Positions 10,216 to 20,175 of a stretch of 64,000 bases of DNA are shown here, in pieces. Every line of letters begins with the position of its first letter. Position 1 is the stretch's first letter. The stretch spans positions 1-64,000 of the forward strand of contig NZ_RDOJ01000017.1 in assembly GCF_003687725.1 (NCBI RefSeq). The letters are read 5' to 3'. Made by a program: the position numbers and the translations under genes. Source of the stretch: Faecalibacter macacae. Lineage in GTDB: Bacteria; Bacteroidota; Bacteroidia; Flavobacteriales; Weeksellaceae. Under the pieces are notes generated by a model, which saw only the letters and a program-made list of their open reading frames with translations, did no database searches and was not told the origin of the DNA.

Positions 10216-13200
10216 CTAATAAACCAACACTGGAGCGGTATGTAAATTATTTACGGTTTTTAACTGAATAATATATGATCCTTTTTCTGCTGAAAAACAT
10301 TTCTCTTGCTCTTTTGTAAATTCTTTATAAACAAGGGCGCCGTTAATAGAAAAAAGTTTAATCTGTTGTATATTATTATCAGTTAAAGATTTATAACATA
10401 ATTTATTTTTCATGTTATAAATTAAAACTTCATCATCAATATTCTTTTCATCAGTAGCTAAGGCTTCTTTGTAACCTATAACAAAACGATTATCAAACTG
10501 ACCATCTTCACTCCAAAAAACATAATCTTTAAGAGATAAATTATGGTTTTTACCTGTAATTGTATCTTTTAACCAAACTTGTTGTGTTGCATCAAAAATA
10601 CCTTCAACTTTTTCTAATCTAATTACATATTCATTTGCTTGGTTAACCTTTAAACCTAAATTTATTTGATCCATACGATCAAAAGGATACTGCCTTCCTT
10701 GAATAGAATATTTATCTTGATTGATTAACGAATACAAATAATTATCGCCAGCTTCAATCGATTTTGCATCATATTGTTCGTCTACTAAATTTGTACCTCC
10801 ATCAATATAACCAATCAAAATACGATTTACTAATTCGTTATTTTTACCTAAACTTATCCAAAATCTATCGTGTAAAGTATTTGTATTAAAATGTAAACTT
10901 GTAGGTTCTATACTTCGCATTAAGTTATTAAATTCAAACGGTACTGAAGTACTTTCAATCAACTTCACAAAAAAACCTTGCCCTTTTGCTATTTGGGTTA
11001 CATCATCACTATCTGCATTAGGAGATGTACTACCAACTCTGTTAATTGTGATATAATTATTTCCAAAACTGCTCGAATTAATTTTAAAATAAGGCGTCCA
11101 AATATAGACAGTAGATATATTAGGGTTTGCAAAAACAGAATGCTCTCCATACAAATTAATAGCAGAAGGATATGGATTTCCTATCAAGTTATAACCTTCA
11201 TATTCTTTAGTAACATCAACCAAATAAGTTCCGTTATTTAGTACACCTTTAAACTCTGCTAATGTAGATTCGTTGTAATCCTCAGCTACACCATGTTTTA
11301 AACGTATCGCTACACCTTTTGCAGGATTAAACACAACATCATCACTGTCATTTGTAGTAAAAATTGTTTTATATAAAGAAGTTGTTTCATTATACACCCA
11401 AAAACGATTGTACAATGTTCCTGGAGAAAACTGACGAATATATTGCCCTGTTACTGGCGAAGCCCATTGCGTCATATCATTTCGCATCATTGGCTGACTT
11501 AGCTCTTGTATGGTAACCAAACCTTCATTTTGTACATCAGCTAACTGTATTAAATTTGCTCTTGGCTCTACAATAAAATCAAGAGGATCCTGAGAAGAAA
11601 TAATACTATTTTCAACCGTTAAATTCGAATTTGATTTCAGTAAAAGACTTCCTCCATTTTCTATTGTTATATCTTTTGCAAAAACATTTTCAGGATAAAA
11701 TTCACCAATCACATAAGCATCTCTTAAAACAACTGGTTTTGTTATTGCAGGTAAACCATTAGACCAATATCCATGCTCTATAATGGTTACAAGATTATCT
11801 TCTTCGCAGTTAATTTTAAGATGATCTACACGCCAATAAGCAGTTGTATTTGATACTTTTTCTAATTTGATAAAATTTGTATTGACAGGCAAATGCAAAA
11901 ATACTTCTTGAAATTGATCTGTATCAAAAACTGTAAATTGACGTAATATCTCAAAGCTATTTCCATCTTCAGAAGTATAAACATTTAAAACTCTTGAAGA
12001 TGCTGTACTAGATCGTAATAAATCAAATTGTAAATGCAACGAATTCGGCGGAACAGGTAAGACAACACTACCATTATGCGTATTAAAATTTAAACTTCCG
12101 CTTGTAATATTTACTCCTATAAAAACCCAATTATTTGGTATTTGATTAGATGAGAAATTCTCGAAATAACAAACGTTTTCAGCAAGTGCATCTGCTCTAA
12201 ATTGCTGATTAAAACTATTATAATTGTCAGTACCGTTTGCTGACACATCTATTGTAGCAGTTCCAGGAGACTTAAACACCAATTGATTATCTATTATTTC
12301 TACTATATCATTATTAGAAGATTGATATGTAATTTCTATTCCTTGTTCTGTTATTAAGTTAGGTACATTACTTACTTGATTTATACTTCCAAAAACATCT
12401 ATTAATTGAGTTTCTAAAGTTTGTACTCCTTTTTCAACTCGAATCGTAACCTGACCTTGTAAAGCTGAATAATTTTGTGTTTCATCAGCTGAAAAAGTTA
12501 AAATCGCATCTCCAACTCCCTGCATTGTAAGTTCATTACCATTTACAGTTATTACATTTAAATTTGAAGATTGATAAGATATAATAGCTTCTTGATTTGT
12601 ATGACTTGGTAATAGATAAGTTTGTGTATTGAATTTTAGATTTAAATTCTGAAGATTAGTTACGGTCTGATCTCCTTTTTCTACTTGAATTGTTAATAAT
12701 GAAGACGCGGATGTACCATATTGATTTTCGGCCTGCAAAACAACTGTATTTAACCCCAATTGCAAAGGAATACCAGTTATTGTTTGATGATCTTGATTAT
12801 AAAAAACACCATCAATTGCTAACCCTTGTACATCAATTGTTGATGGATAATTGGTATAATGTAATTCGAAATTAATCGGTTTATTATACTTAAGATTTAA
12901 AACTGAACTGCCTAAGTATTGTGGAATTTCTTGTGTAGGAGCTTCAGACTCTATCAAAACATCAGTTAATCTAATTCTTGGTGAATCTGTCCCTGTAACA
13001 ACAAATGCATACCTAGCCATTGGCTTAGGTTCTACATTCATATGATACCATCTTAAATTTTCTTCATATATTTTAGTAGTAACTAAATCCCATGTTTGCC
13101 CTTGATTTAATGATTCAAACAAATGCAATTCATTCGGTTTTCCATAATTAGTTGCTGTTTTGATAGAAATAGTTTTAGGATAAGCTATATCCCATTCCAT

Positions 13201-13479
13201 TTCAAGTGAAGAACCTTCTCTGGTTGTCGGAAAAAATATATCCGAAACATATACTCGAGTATTACTTCCTAATCTAAAATCATTTCCCTGATGATATCTA
13301 GCACTTGATTTCCAAGGCTTATTATTTAAAATAAAACTTACATTTTCTGTATAACCAGATTGATTTGATGACTGACCAAAATTACTTTCATAATTCTGTC
13401 CATTAATTTCTATTCCAAGAAAAACAAAAACTATGAAACTAAAAATTTGGAAAGTAAAATTACAATTCATACCACACAA
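10216..13479 (-). CDS. T9SS-secreted multidomain surface protein (1087 aa)
   Basis: The start is either the ATG at 13479 or the one at 13470 (MNCNFTFQIF), which gives the more usual signal peptide ending INGQ. An N-terminal beta-sandwich (about 30-190) is followed by Ig-like repeats (about 200-430) of the form ISYQSSNLNVITVNG / MQGVGDAILTFSAD. A jellyroll-like domain follows at about 440-560 (CYFENFSSNQIPNNWVFIG). The shared block begins MMRNDMTQWASPV at residue 664. The C-terminal sorting domain (LFSINGALVYKEF) carries two cysteines, in NKLCYKS and QEKCFSA, which the other array members lack there. It is the most divergent complete member of the array, and its function is unknown. Confidence 0.83.
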   Translation of the reverse strand: MCGMNCNFTFQIFSFIVFVFLGIEINGQNYESNFGQSSNQSGYTENVSFILNNKPWKSSARYHQGNDFRLGSNTRVYVSDIFFPTTREGSSLEMEWDIAYPKTISIKTATNYGKPNELHLFESLNQGQTWDLVTTKIYEENLRWYHMNVEPKPMARYAFVVTGTDSPRIRLTDVLIESEAPTQEIPQYLGSSVLNLKYNKPINFELHYTNYPSTIDVQGLAIDGVFYNQDHQTITGIPLQLGLNTVVLQAENQYGTSASSLLTIQVEKGDQTVTNLQNLNLKFNTQTYLLPSHTNQEAIISYQSSNLNVITVNGNELTMQGVGDAILTFSADETQNYSALQGQVTIRVEKGVQTLETQLIDVFGSINQVSNVPNLITEQGIEITYQSSNNDIVEIIDNQLVFKSPGTATIDVSANGTDNYNSFNQQFRADALAENVCYFENFSSNQIPNNWVFIGVNITSGSLNFNTHNGSVVLPVPPNSLHLQFDLLRSSTASSRVLNVYTSEDGNSFEILRQFTVFDTDQFQEVFLHLPVNTNFIKLEKVSNTTAYWRVDHLKINCEEDNLVTIIEHGYWSNGLPAITKPVVLRDAYVIGEFYPENVFAKDITIENGGSLLLKSNSNLTVENSIISSQDPLDFIVEPRANLIQLADVQNEGLVTIQELSQPMMRNDMTQWASPVTGQYIRQFSPGTLYNRFWVYNETTSLYKTIFTTNDSDDVVFNPAKGVAIRLKHGVAEDYNESTLAEFKGVLNNGTYLVDVTKEYEGYNLIGNPYPSAINLYGEHSVFANPNISTVYIWTPYFKINSSSFGNNYITINRVGSTSPNADSDDVTQIAKGQGFFVKLIESTSVPFEFNNLMRSIEPTSLHFNTNTLHDRFWISLGKNNELVNRILIGYIDGGTNLVDEQYDAKSIEAGDNYLYSLINQDKYSIQGRQYPFDRMDQINLGLKVNQANEYVIRLEKVEGIFDATQQVWLKDTITGKNHNLSLKDYVFWSEDGQFDNRFVIGYKEALATDEKNIDDEVLIYNMKNKLCYKSLTDNNIQQIKLFSINGALVYKEFTKEQEKCFSAEKGSYIIQLKTVNNLHTAPVLVY

Positions 13480-13552
13480 CTTAATCGACTATAAATTAAT
13501 GAATTATACATAAATAAAATCTTTTTAAACATTTATCTTCAAATAATTTTTC

Positions 13553-13585
13553 ATAAAAAAAATCCGCTGGCATAACCAACGGATT
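13553..13585 (-). terminator. Terminator of the GAPDH gene
   Basis: AATCCGCTGG / CCAACGGATT form a stem with one mismatch and a 5-base loop. On the minus strand it runs into a T stretch (A run 13555-13562), 27 bases past the GAPDH stop. Confidence 0.75.
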
Positions 13586-13611
13586 CTATTAAATAAAGGG
13601 AAAAAATACTA

Positions 13612-15057
13612 TTAATAGTATGTATATCTTCTTACTTGAGCAATGTATTTCGCTAAACGCATAACTTGGTGGCTATATCCGTACTCGTTATCGTACCATA
13701 CGTACATTACCACGTTTTTACCATCAGCAGAAACAATTGTCGCGTTACTATCAAAAATAGATGGTGCAGAAGTTCCAACGATATCAGATGATACTAATTC
13801 GTTGTTTAAAGAATATTTAATTTGTTCAACTAAATTTCCTTCTAAAGCTGCATTTTTCATAATCTCGTTTAAACCTTCAACCGAAGTATCTTTACCAACT
13901 TCTAAGTTTAAAACTACTAAAGATCCGTTAGGAACTGGTACACGAATTGCGTTAGACGTTAATTTTCCAGCTAAAACTGGTAACGCTTTTGCTACTGCAC
14001 TTCCTGCTCCAGTTTCTGTAATAACCATATTTAAAGCAGCTGCACGACCACGACGGTATTTTTTGTGCATGTTATCTACTAAATTTTGGTCATTTGTATA
14101 CGCGTGGATAGTTTCTAAGTGTCCTTTAACAACACCTAAATTATCTTCAACAACTTTTAAGATTGGAGTAATTGCATTTGTAGTACAAGATGCTGCAGAG
14201 AAAATCTTAACTTCTTCTGGATTATACTCATCGTGGTTAACTCCATAAACGATATTTGGAACACCTTTACCTGGAGCTGTTAATAAAACTTGAGATGCAC
14301 CTTTTGCAACTAAGTGGCGAGATAATGCCGCTTCGTCTTTAAATACACCTGTATTATCAATGATTAACGCATCGTTAATTCCGTATGCTGTATAATCAAT
14401 ATCTTCTGGTTGAGCCGCAGAAATCATAGTAACAGGAACTCCGTTTACGATTAATGCATTGTTTTCAATATCAGTTTCAACAGTTCCATTGAAATCACCA
14501 TGAACTGAATCTAAACGTAATAAGGAAGCACGTTTTTCTAATAAAACAGCATCCATTTTATCACGAGTAACAACAGCTCTTAATCTTAACTGCCCTCCTT
14601 TACCTGCTTGTGTAGCTAATTCTCTTGCTAATAAACGACCAATACGTCCAAATCCGTATAATACAACATCTTTAGGAGCGATTGCTTTATAATTTTGGCT
14701 TTCACCTAATTTTGCAGTTACAAATGCTTCAACTGTATCAAAAGCATCTTTTTCAGCTACATATTCAGCAGCTAATTTTCCGATATCTAAACGTGAAGCT
14801 GGTAATTGAGTAGTTGCAATTGCTTTTGCAATTGCTAATGTATCATCAATTGAAATTGCTTTTCCTACAAATTCTTCAGCATATTGATGTAAGTTAATAA
14901 TGTCACTAACATTACGATCTACGATTGTGTTACGGAAAATAACTAATTCAATCGCTTGATCATACCATAAATCAGATACGATTTTGATGAATTCTACAAC
15001 CTTTTTATTCTTCTCTGTTTGTAAAGCAAGTTGTTGCTCATAAGAAGTATTACTCAT
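13612..15057 (-). CDS. gap: Glyceraldehyde-3-phosphate dehydrogenase, long form
   Basis: The enzyme oxidises and phosphorylates glyceraldehyde 3-phosphate to 1,3-bisphosphoglycerate with NAD(P) in glycolysis. The nucleotide-binding start is YGFGRIGRLLARELA (about residue 155) and the catalytic cysteine is Cys291 in SAASCTTNAITPI. The C-terminal signature WYDNEYGYSHQVMRLAKY is also present. At 481 aa it is about 140 residues longer than the classical enzyme because of a helical N-terminal extension (residues 1-150); I recall this long form from Bacteroidota and some proteobacteria. It is a single gene with its own terminator. Family assignment is secure; cofactor preference cannot be read from sequence. 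Confidence 0.95.
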   Translation of the reverse strand: MSNTSYEQQLALQTEKNKKVVEFIKIVSDLWYDQAIELVIFRNTIVDRNVSDIINLHQYAEEFVGKAISIDDTLAIAKAIATTQLPASRLDIGKLAAEYVAEKDAFDTVEAFVTAKLGESQNYKAIAPKDVVLYGFGRIGRLLARELATQAGKGGQLRLRAVVTRDKMDAVLLEKRASLLRLDSVHGDFNGTVETDIENNALIVNGVPVTMISAAQPEDIDYTAYGINDALIIDNTGVFKDEAALSRHLVAKGASQVLLTAPGKGVPNIVYGVNHDEYNPEEVKIFSAASCTTNAITPILKVVEDNLGVVKGHLETIHAYTNDQNLVDNMHKKYRRGRAAALNMVITETGAGSAVAKALPVLAGKLTSNAIRVPVPNGSLVVLNLEVGKDTSVEGLNEIMKNAALEGNLVEQIKYSLNNELVSSDIVGTSAPSIFDSNATIVSADGKNVVMYVWYDNEYGYSHQVMRLAKYIAQVRRYTYY

Positions 15058-15095
15058 TACAGATTTGTTTTATTGTGTTATTATTTATTTGCACA

Positions 15096-15103
15096 CAAAA
15101 ATA
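15096..15103 (-). promoter_or_regulatory. -7 box of the GAPDH gene
   Basis: TATTTTTG on the minus strand exactly matches TAnnTTTG and lies 39 bases upstream of the ATG. A -33 TTG is not obvious. Confidence 0.45.
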
Positions 15104-15267
15104 ATCAATTATAACGATTTCGTGACATATTTTTTTGATATCTAATAATAATCATATTAATGAGTAAAAAAAGTATATAACAATTAAGTGATTAAATTAA
15201 ATAATTTAATCACTAACAATAAATTAAACACTCAAATCAACCAACCAAACCATTCGTTTTCAGACTG

Positions 15268-18054
15268 TTAATTTTTATATTTAAGCAATACACTACCCGT
15301 AAAATTAGTATAACCAGGAATCTTAATTATATACCAATAACTATCTGACAATTGGAGTTTTTTGTTATATGTTCCATCCCAAACAACATTCTCATTATTC
15401 ATTGTTTTATCAACTAGTATTTTACCATAACGGTTATATATCTGTACTTCAACATCAGTAAATAACTCTAAACCATCAAGTTTCCATACGTCATTATACG
15501 AATCTGAATTTGGTGATAAAAAGTTAACCCACAAAAAGATAACTATATTTTTTTGCGTTATCACACAGCCTTTATCACTTTTAATAAATACAGTATAAAC
15601 TCCTGGCTGAAGATTTACGAAAACGTTTTCGTATTGCCAGTTTAAACCATCTAAACTATACTGTATACCATTTCCATTTGCTGTTACAACTATCTGATTA
15701 TTATCTAAGACTTTTATATCGACTATTTCAATTGGGGGATAATCTGAGACTGTAAACAATACTGATTTTTGACAACCATACTCATTTGTTAATACCAAAG
15801 TATAAGTACCCGGATTGATTACTTTAATTTCTTTTTCATCCAATGGTTGTTCTATGTCAATACCATTTAATCCATGCCACTGATAAGTATATCCTGTTGG
15901 AGCAGTAATTAGAATTGATTCGTTAGCACATTTAATTACATCTGGAATTACAATATTTGGAATAGTTGAAGGTTTAAAAGTTAATTCGATTACATCATCA
16001 CAAACAGATCCAAACACTTTTACTCTCGCGTAAATTTTTACTTCACGATCAAAAACAGAAAGTGTTGAAATAGAATTTCGATTTAAATCTAAATCAGCTA
16101 CAGAAGCGAAATAATCAATATTTATAATAGACGAATTATTTAATAATTCTTCTATCTTGACATTATAATTTGTAAGATAAACTAAAGTAGGACTTTCATC
16201 AACACAAATATATTCTGGCTGTAATTGGTATAATGAATTAGTAGAATGTTTCAACGTAATTGTTGTAAAGGTTGTACATAAAGCTACTGACGAAACACGA
16301 ACCCAAATCACCTCATTATTTGTAGTAGATTCATAAAAAGCTGGTAATTCATTCACTTGATCAATCGCATCCTGTTCAGTTTTGTAAAAGGAAAATGAAT
16401 AATTCTCATCCGAAATTTGACTTTTAGCTTGATTCAAATCAAATATAATTTTACCATCATTATCTGAATCGCACGCAATCAATTCAGCCGGAGAAGCTAC
16501 AGGATTACCATATACAATTGTAATATGATGCACATCTAACGATCCAAATTCAACTGTATTAACGGTTAATTGCACATTAAAAGCTCCAGCACTTGTGTAA
16601 TAATGAATTGGAGCTTCTTCTGTAGATGTTTCTCCGTCTCCAAAGTCCCATTTATATGATGTAATGGTCATATCTTCTTCCTGAAAGAAAGAAAATTGAA
16701 CTCCGTTTCCTAAACAAATTGCTGATAAACCTCCTAATGGTACAGATTCTATATGGTATGCTCCAGAATTGATAAAGGGAGGTAGACCATAGCGTGTATT
16801 AACATTGTATGAATAAAAAGGAAACAATACGCCTACTTCTTCGAACTGAGGATAACCATAATTATCAGCGTCTTTAATGTGCGATAAATGATTTTTGTAT
16901 TCCCTGCTTAAATATATCCTTTTATTAATTGCCAATTGTAGTGCACCACGAGCTGAAAATAAATTACTCGATGTATCTAAATCTGTATAATTTCTTAAAA
17001 TTCTTTTTGTTGCCTTAATCGGATCTGCTCCGCCCAAATAACTTTGATCATTTAATAAATTTTTAAATACCATTAATTCGCCATGATGCCATTCTCCAAC
17101 ATTATTCGAACTAATTGTGTGATAATCTATATTGGCATAAAAATTCTCATTATTACTAGAAAATTCTATTCCATATGGAGAGCCAGTATTATCTAATATG
17201 GTTTCATCAGAAACTATTCCTGTTAAATTATCAAATCGATATAAACCTAAATAACCTGGAAACGAATTCGCATAAGGACCATTCGTCGGATAATAATCAT
17301 CAGTTACTGTCATATTTCCAAACGGAATTTTATCATAATTTAAGTTAGATAAATGTGCAATTCCTAACGTCTTACCATTTGGTGAAATCTTTAAATACCC
17401 ACGTGCATTTACAGGGTATGAACGAATATCAATATCAGGTCCTATCTTAGATAAAACCGGACTGAGAGAAACACCATTACGTGTAACTAAATAGCTATAA
17501 AATTTATCACCAAAATGAGTAACAACCCAAAAATCTTTCAGATTACGATGCCTTACTGCAGCTATTTTTTCAGATACTAAGGGTAATAGATTATTATTTG
17601 CAGGATGAATTACAGCTCCTAAACCACCATCTAATTGCATATCTACAATATAATAATTCAATCCTTCATTTGTTGTGTATTCCGGTGTTGCACGGTCATC
17701 TGCACCAACCGTAAAGATGAAGTATTTCTTCTCATTTTCTGGATAAGGAACTACAATTGCAGATTGGGTACTTGAAGAATTACCTTTAAGATTGGTACCG
17801 TATAACATCACTTGATGATTGCGATTATATACTGTAGTTCCATCTGTATAAAACTGTAAATTTCCTTGCTTATCTGAAATTGAAGCACATCCTTCGCCTG
17901 TATATAATTGACCTCCTTCAACAGGTATTGCTTGATTCCCTTCAAAACGTAAGCCCATGTATTGACCAAAATACCAATTCACAGTTTCTAACTGTGCCTG
18001 AAGTCCAGAACATAATAATACTACAAGAAGAAAATAGTATTTTTTAAAAGTCAT
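15268..18054 (-). CDS. PKD-domain protein with T9SS type B sorting domain
   Basis: The signal peptide is MTFKKYYFLLVVLLCSGLQA. Residues about 25-430 look like a beta-propeller (NWYFGQYMGLRF, then repeated strands such as YLKISPNGKTLGIAHL). A PKD domain follows at about 455-520, with the hallmark WDFGDGETSTEEAP. Then come further Ig-like strands, including YTYQWHGLNG. The last 85 residues (FLSPNSDSYNDVWKLDGLEL ... IYNRYGK ... WDGTYN) are the gliding-motility-associated C-terminal domain, a type B T9SS signal. Such proteins are surface-anchored or released by T9SS, and many work with SprF-like partners; none is visible here. Substrate is unknown. Confidence 0.88.
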   Translation of the reverse strand: MTFKKYYFLLVVLLCSGLQAQLETVNWYFGQYMGLRFEGNQAIPVEGGQLYTGEGCASISDKQGNLQFYTDGTTVYNRNHQVMLYGTNLKGNSSSTQSAIVVPYPENEKKYFIFTVGADDRATPEYTTNEGLNYYIVDMQLDGGLGAVIHPANNNLLPLVSEKIAAVRHRNLKDFWVVTHFGDKFYSYLVTRNGVSLSPVLSKIGPDIDIRSYPVNARGYLKISPNGKTLGIAHLSNLNYDKIPFGNMTVTDDYYPTNGPYANSFPGYLGLYRFDNLTGIVSDETILDNTGSPYGIEFSSNNENFYANIDYHTISSNNVGEWHHGELMVFKNLLNDQSYLGGADPIKATKRILRNYTDLDTSSNLFSARGALQLAINKRIYLSREYKNHLSHIKDADNYGYPQFEEVGVLFPFYSYNVNTRYGLPPFINSGAYHIESVPLGGLSAICLGNGVQFSFFQEEDMTITSYKWDFGDGETSTEEAPIHYYTSAGAFNVQLTVNTVEFGSLDVHHITIVYGNPVASPAELIACDSDNDGKIIFDLNQAKSQISDENYSFSFYKTEQDAIDQVNELPAFYESTTNNEVIWVRVSSVALCTTFTTITLKHSTNSLYQLQPEYICVDESPTLVYLTNYNVKIEELLNNSSIINIDYFASVADLDLNRNSISTLSVFDREVKIYARVKVFGSVCDDVIELTFKPSTIPNIVIPDVIKCANESILITAPTGYTYQWHGLNGIDIEQPLDEKEIKVINPGTYTLVLTNEYGCQKSVLFTVSDYPPIEIVDIKVLDNNQIVVTANGNGIQYSLDGLNWQYENVFVNLQPGVYTVFIKSDKGCVITQKNIVIFLWVNFLSPNSDSYNDVWKLDGLELFTDVEVQIYNRYGKILVDKTMNNENVVWDGTYNKKLQLSDSYWYIIKIPGYTNFTGSVLLKYKN

Positions 18055-18204
18055 AAATGATATAAATGTTAATTATTTACAAATTTATATGAATCATTCG
18101 TTTTTAGTCTATATATCTAAAGAAAAACTTTATCTATTATATTACTGTTCTACAATTGATTAAATATTTTATTTAAAATAATATAATATTTTTCATCAAA
18201 AACA

Positions 18205-18235
18205 TTTGCAAAAACAAAAAAGCGTTCTATATTTG
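18205..18235 (+). promoter_or_regulatory. Promoter of tRNA-Ser
   Basis: TTTG at 18205-18208 and TATATTTG at 18228-18235, 19 bases apart, match the Bacteroidota -33/-7 consensus. Transcription would start near 18242, about 30 bases before the tRNA. Confidence 0.7.
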
Positions 18236-18271
18236 CACTCGCAATAACGCAATAGACCAGCGTTTACAACT

Positions 18272-18356
18272 GGAGAGTTGGCAGAGTGGTCGAATGCGGC
18301 AGTCTTGAAAACTGTTGAGGGTCATACCTCCGGGGGTTCGAATCCCTCACTCTCCG
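18272..18356 (+). tRNA. tRNA-Ser (anticodon UGA)
   Basis: The 85-base RNA folds with acceptor GGAGAGT / ACTCTCC and discriminator G. The anticodon arm GCAGT-CTTGAAA-ACTGT carries TGA at 18306-18308. The variable arm is long, as expected for a class II serine tRNA, and the T arm contains GGTTCGAATCC. CCA is not encoded. It decodes UCA and, with wobble, other UCN codons. Its 3' end is the left copy of a direct repeat whose second copy is at 20474, so the gene appears to be an integration site that stayed functional. Confidence 0.97.
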
Positions 18357-18407
18357 CTAAAAGCCTTGAAGTTTATCCTTCGAGGCTTTTTTTATGGAAT
18401 AAAATTA
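18345..18407 (+). repeat. Left direct repeat (candidate attL) at tRNA-Ser 3' end
   Basis: The sequence starts CCTCACTCTCCGCTAAA and continues through the tRNA terminator hairpin to GGAATAAAATTA. It reappears at 20474-20534 with one substitution and a two-base deletion. The first 12 bases are the tRNA 3' end, the rest is flanking sequence. A tRNA 3' end repeated at the far side of a gene cluster is the classical trace of tyrosine-integrase insertion. Confidence 0.8.
18358..18395 (+). terminator. Terminator of tRNA-Ser
   Basis: AAAGCCTTGAAG pairs with CTTCGAGGCTTT around a short loop and is followed by a T run. It starts two bases after the mature tRNA. A second copy lies at 20489-20520. Confidence 0.85.
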
Positions 18408-18499
18408 CTTCATCAATCATCCCTATTACAAATTTGTAATAAACCCTTACCGAAATTAATTTTAAATATTTATATTTATCTTATCGTAAAATTTAATGA

Positions 18500-19657
18500 T
18501 TGAGGATTTTAAGTTTAAATATAATATCTCCTTTCGGTTTAAAACACACAGGATATCAACCTTTACAACAAGTAATTATTACACCAACAGATCCAATAAA
18601 TGGTGCGCGTACATCAATTGTTGCTAAAGCTGCTATTGGTGGTGATTTTGGTTTAATTGAAAATACTCCTATTACAGGTTCTGCAACGTACAATTACAAA
18701 TACAATGGTAAAGAACTACAAGAGGAGTTCAACATAAATCTTTACGACTACGGCGCAAGAAACTACGATCCTGCAATTGGACGTTGGTTCAACATTGACC
18801 CGCTGGCGGAGAAAATGAGACGCCACTCGCCTTACAACTACGCTTTTAATAATCCCGTTTTCTTCATAGACCCTGATGGGATGCAGGCTGAAGGTTGGGG
18901 TAATAGAATAGATAAAAATGGTACGTCATATTGGGAATACAGTAAACATATAACTAAAGATAATTTTGAAAGTTTAGGATTTTCTGAATATATGGAATCG
19001 GGAAATATATTTAGTACAACAAATGGTGAAGCTGATGGTAATTATAACTATTCCTTAAATGCTGATGGTTCAGTTATAGATAATCAAGGTTCATCTATGA
19101 GTAGTGAATTTAAAACAGGGGCAGGAACTGTAATATCAAATATAGATAATGATACCTCAATGACAGGGTTTGCCCGCAGAGCTTACATGAGTGGTAATTA
19201 TGATTCTAGATTTTCACCATACAATCCTGATGCTTTGAGTTTAGGAACAGGAGTTACTCTAACCAAGTATAATGTTAGCTATTCATTTGAAGGAGGAATT
19301 ATTTTTGCTCCTGGAGATATAGGATTATATTCTTCTTCTTCAATTTCAAGGGGATACGGAACAACACCTGGAATAGGATTTCATGGGGTGAATATTGGAT
19401 ATCACGATAGACTAGAAGGTAATGATCAAAAAAATATGTTAAAGAATATAGCTGGTACTTCTGTTAATGCCTTTATAGATGGTGGACCTATTGGATATAG
19501 TCATGGGCGAAGCTTAGACGAGCGAAAAGAATTAGATAGCAGAGGAACTATGAGTAATACAATAACTTTAGGAGTTGGAAAATTTTCAGGAGTTGGTGCA
19601 GGAGTTTCAGTTTCAGAAACACGAATTATCTCTTTAGTAACAGGTATAACATATTAA
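18500..19657 (+). CDS. RHS-core fragment with unassigned C-terminal (toxin-like) domain
   Basis: Residues about 10-20 ([11 protein letters not shown]) and the signature [20 protein letters not shown] (about 84-103), followed by [19 protein letters not shown], are the end of an RHS-repeat core. This is the shell that normally encloses and self-cleaves a C-terminal toxin. The large repeat region is missing; the frame opens with a TTG at 18500 and has no signal peptide. The 255 residues after DPDGM are hypervariable-tail material: glycine-rich, with [15 protein letters not shown] and a last segment of alternating strands ([18 protein letters not shown]). I do not recognise a known nuclease or deaminase motif. 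Ten bases downstream is a small lipoprotein, a plausible immunity partner. It is probably an orphan cassette that can recombine into a full RHS gene, or a decayed remnant. Confidence 0.75.
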   Translation: MRILSLNIISPFGLKHTGYQPLQQVIITPTDPINGARTSIVAKAAIGGDFGLIENTPITGSATYNYKYNGKELQEEFNINLYDYGARNYDPAIGRWFNIDPLAEKMRRHSPYNYAFNNPVFFIDPDGMQAEGWGNRIDKNGTSYWEYSKHITKDNFESLGFSEYMESGNIFSTTNGEADGNYNYSLNADGSVIDNQGSSMSSEFKTGAGTVISNIDNDTSMTGFARRAYMSGNYDSRFSPYNPDALSLGTGVTLTKYNVSYSFEGGIIFAPGDIGLYSSSSISRGYGTTPGIGFHGVNIGYHDRLEGNDQKNMLKNIAGTSVNAFIDGGPIGYSHGRSLDERKELDSRGTMSNTITLGVGKFSGVGAGVSVSETRIISLVTGITY

Positions 19658-19666
19658 ATTTAGATA

Positions 19667-20032
19667 ATGATGTATAGATTAATTATTTTTAGTATTATAT
19701 TATTTTTATATTCTTGTAAAATTGATTATAAACATATTAAAGAAAAAGAATTAGAATATTCCGTAAATATTATTTCTAATAAAAATTATAAAGATGATAG
19801 ATTCCAGCCTCCTTTTTTTTCAATTATAGGAAAAAATCCAGAAACAAATAAAATAGATACGTTTGAGGATGGAAGATGGTTTTCTAGTATTAGTGATTCA
19901 ATAGAAATAGGAGACACTGTTTATAAAAAGAAAGGAGATAATTTCTTTTTAATTAAGAAAAAGAACCTTATTTTAAAAGTAAAAGATAAATCAAATAAAA
20001 AAGGAGAATTTATTGAAATTTTAAAAAGATAA
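19667..20032 (+). CDS. Small putative lipoprotein, possible RHS immunity partner
   Basis: The 121-aa product begins MMYRLIIFSIILFLYSC, a signal peptide with the lipobox LYSC, so Cys17 would be lipidated. The rest is lysine-rich and hydrophilic, with WFSSISDSIEIGDTVYKKKG as the most distinctive stretch; similar I-G-D-S/T motifs occur, as I recall, in small lipoproteins next to RHS genes of Flavobacteriia. It starts 9 bases after the RHS-tail stop and must be co-transcribed. An immunity function against the upstream tail is inferred from position and cell-envelope location only. No known domain is recognised. Confidence 0.6.
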   Translation: MMYRLIIFSIILFLYSCKIDYKHIKEKELEYSVNIISNKNYKDDRFQPPFFSIIGKNPETNKIDTFEDGRWFSSISDSIEIGDTVYKKKGDNFFLIKKKNLILKVKDKSNKKGEFIEILKR

Positions 20033-20087
20033 TAATTAAACAAAACTCCGCTCCCGCACGATTGTATCGTGTGGCAAGTAATAATAA

Positions 20088-20122
20088 AACAATCCTACAA
20101 AGTAATATTTGTGGGGTTTGTT
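20088..20122 (+). terminator. Hairpin downstream of the RHS/lipoprotein pair
   Basis: AACAATCCTACAAA pairs with TTTGTGGGGTTTGTT around GTAATA with one mismatch and a bulge, then a T-rich stretch follows. It probably ends the RHS-lipoprotein transcript. Confidence 0.55.
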
Positions 20123-20175
20123 ATTTTATAAAAACTATTATTTTTTAATATCTTCAACTAAATACCTAAGACTAA

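Noticed and set aside
13643-14248. A 201-codon open frame on the plus strand opposite the GAPDH gene
   Set aside because: It is the antisense shadow of a strongly conserved, certain gene, and its own translation shows no domain or signal.
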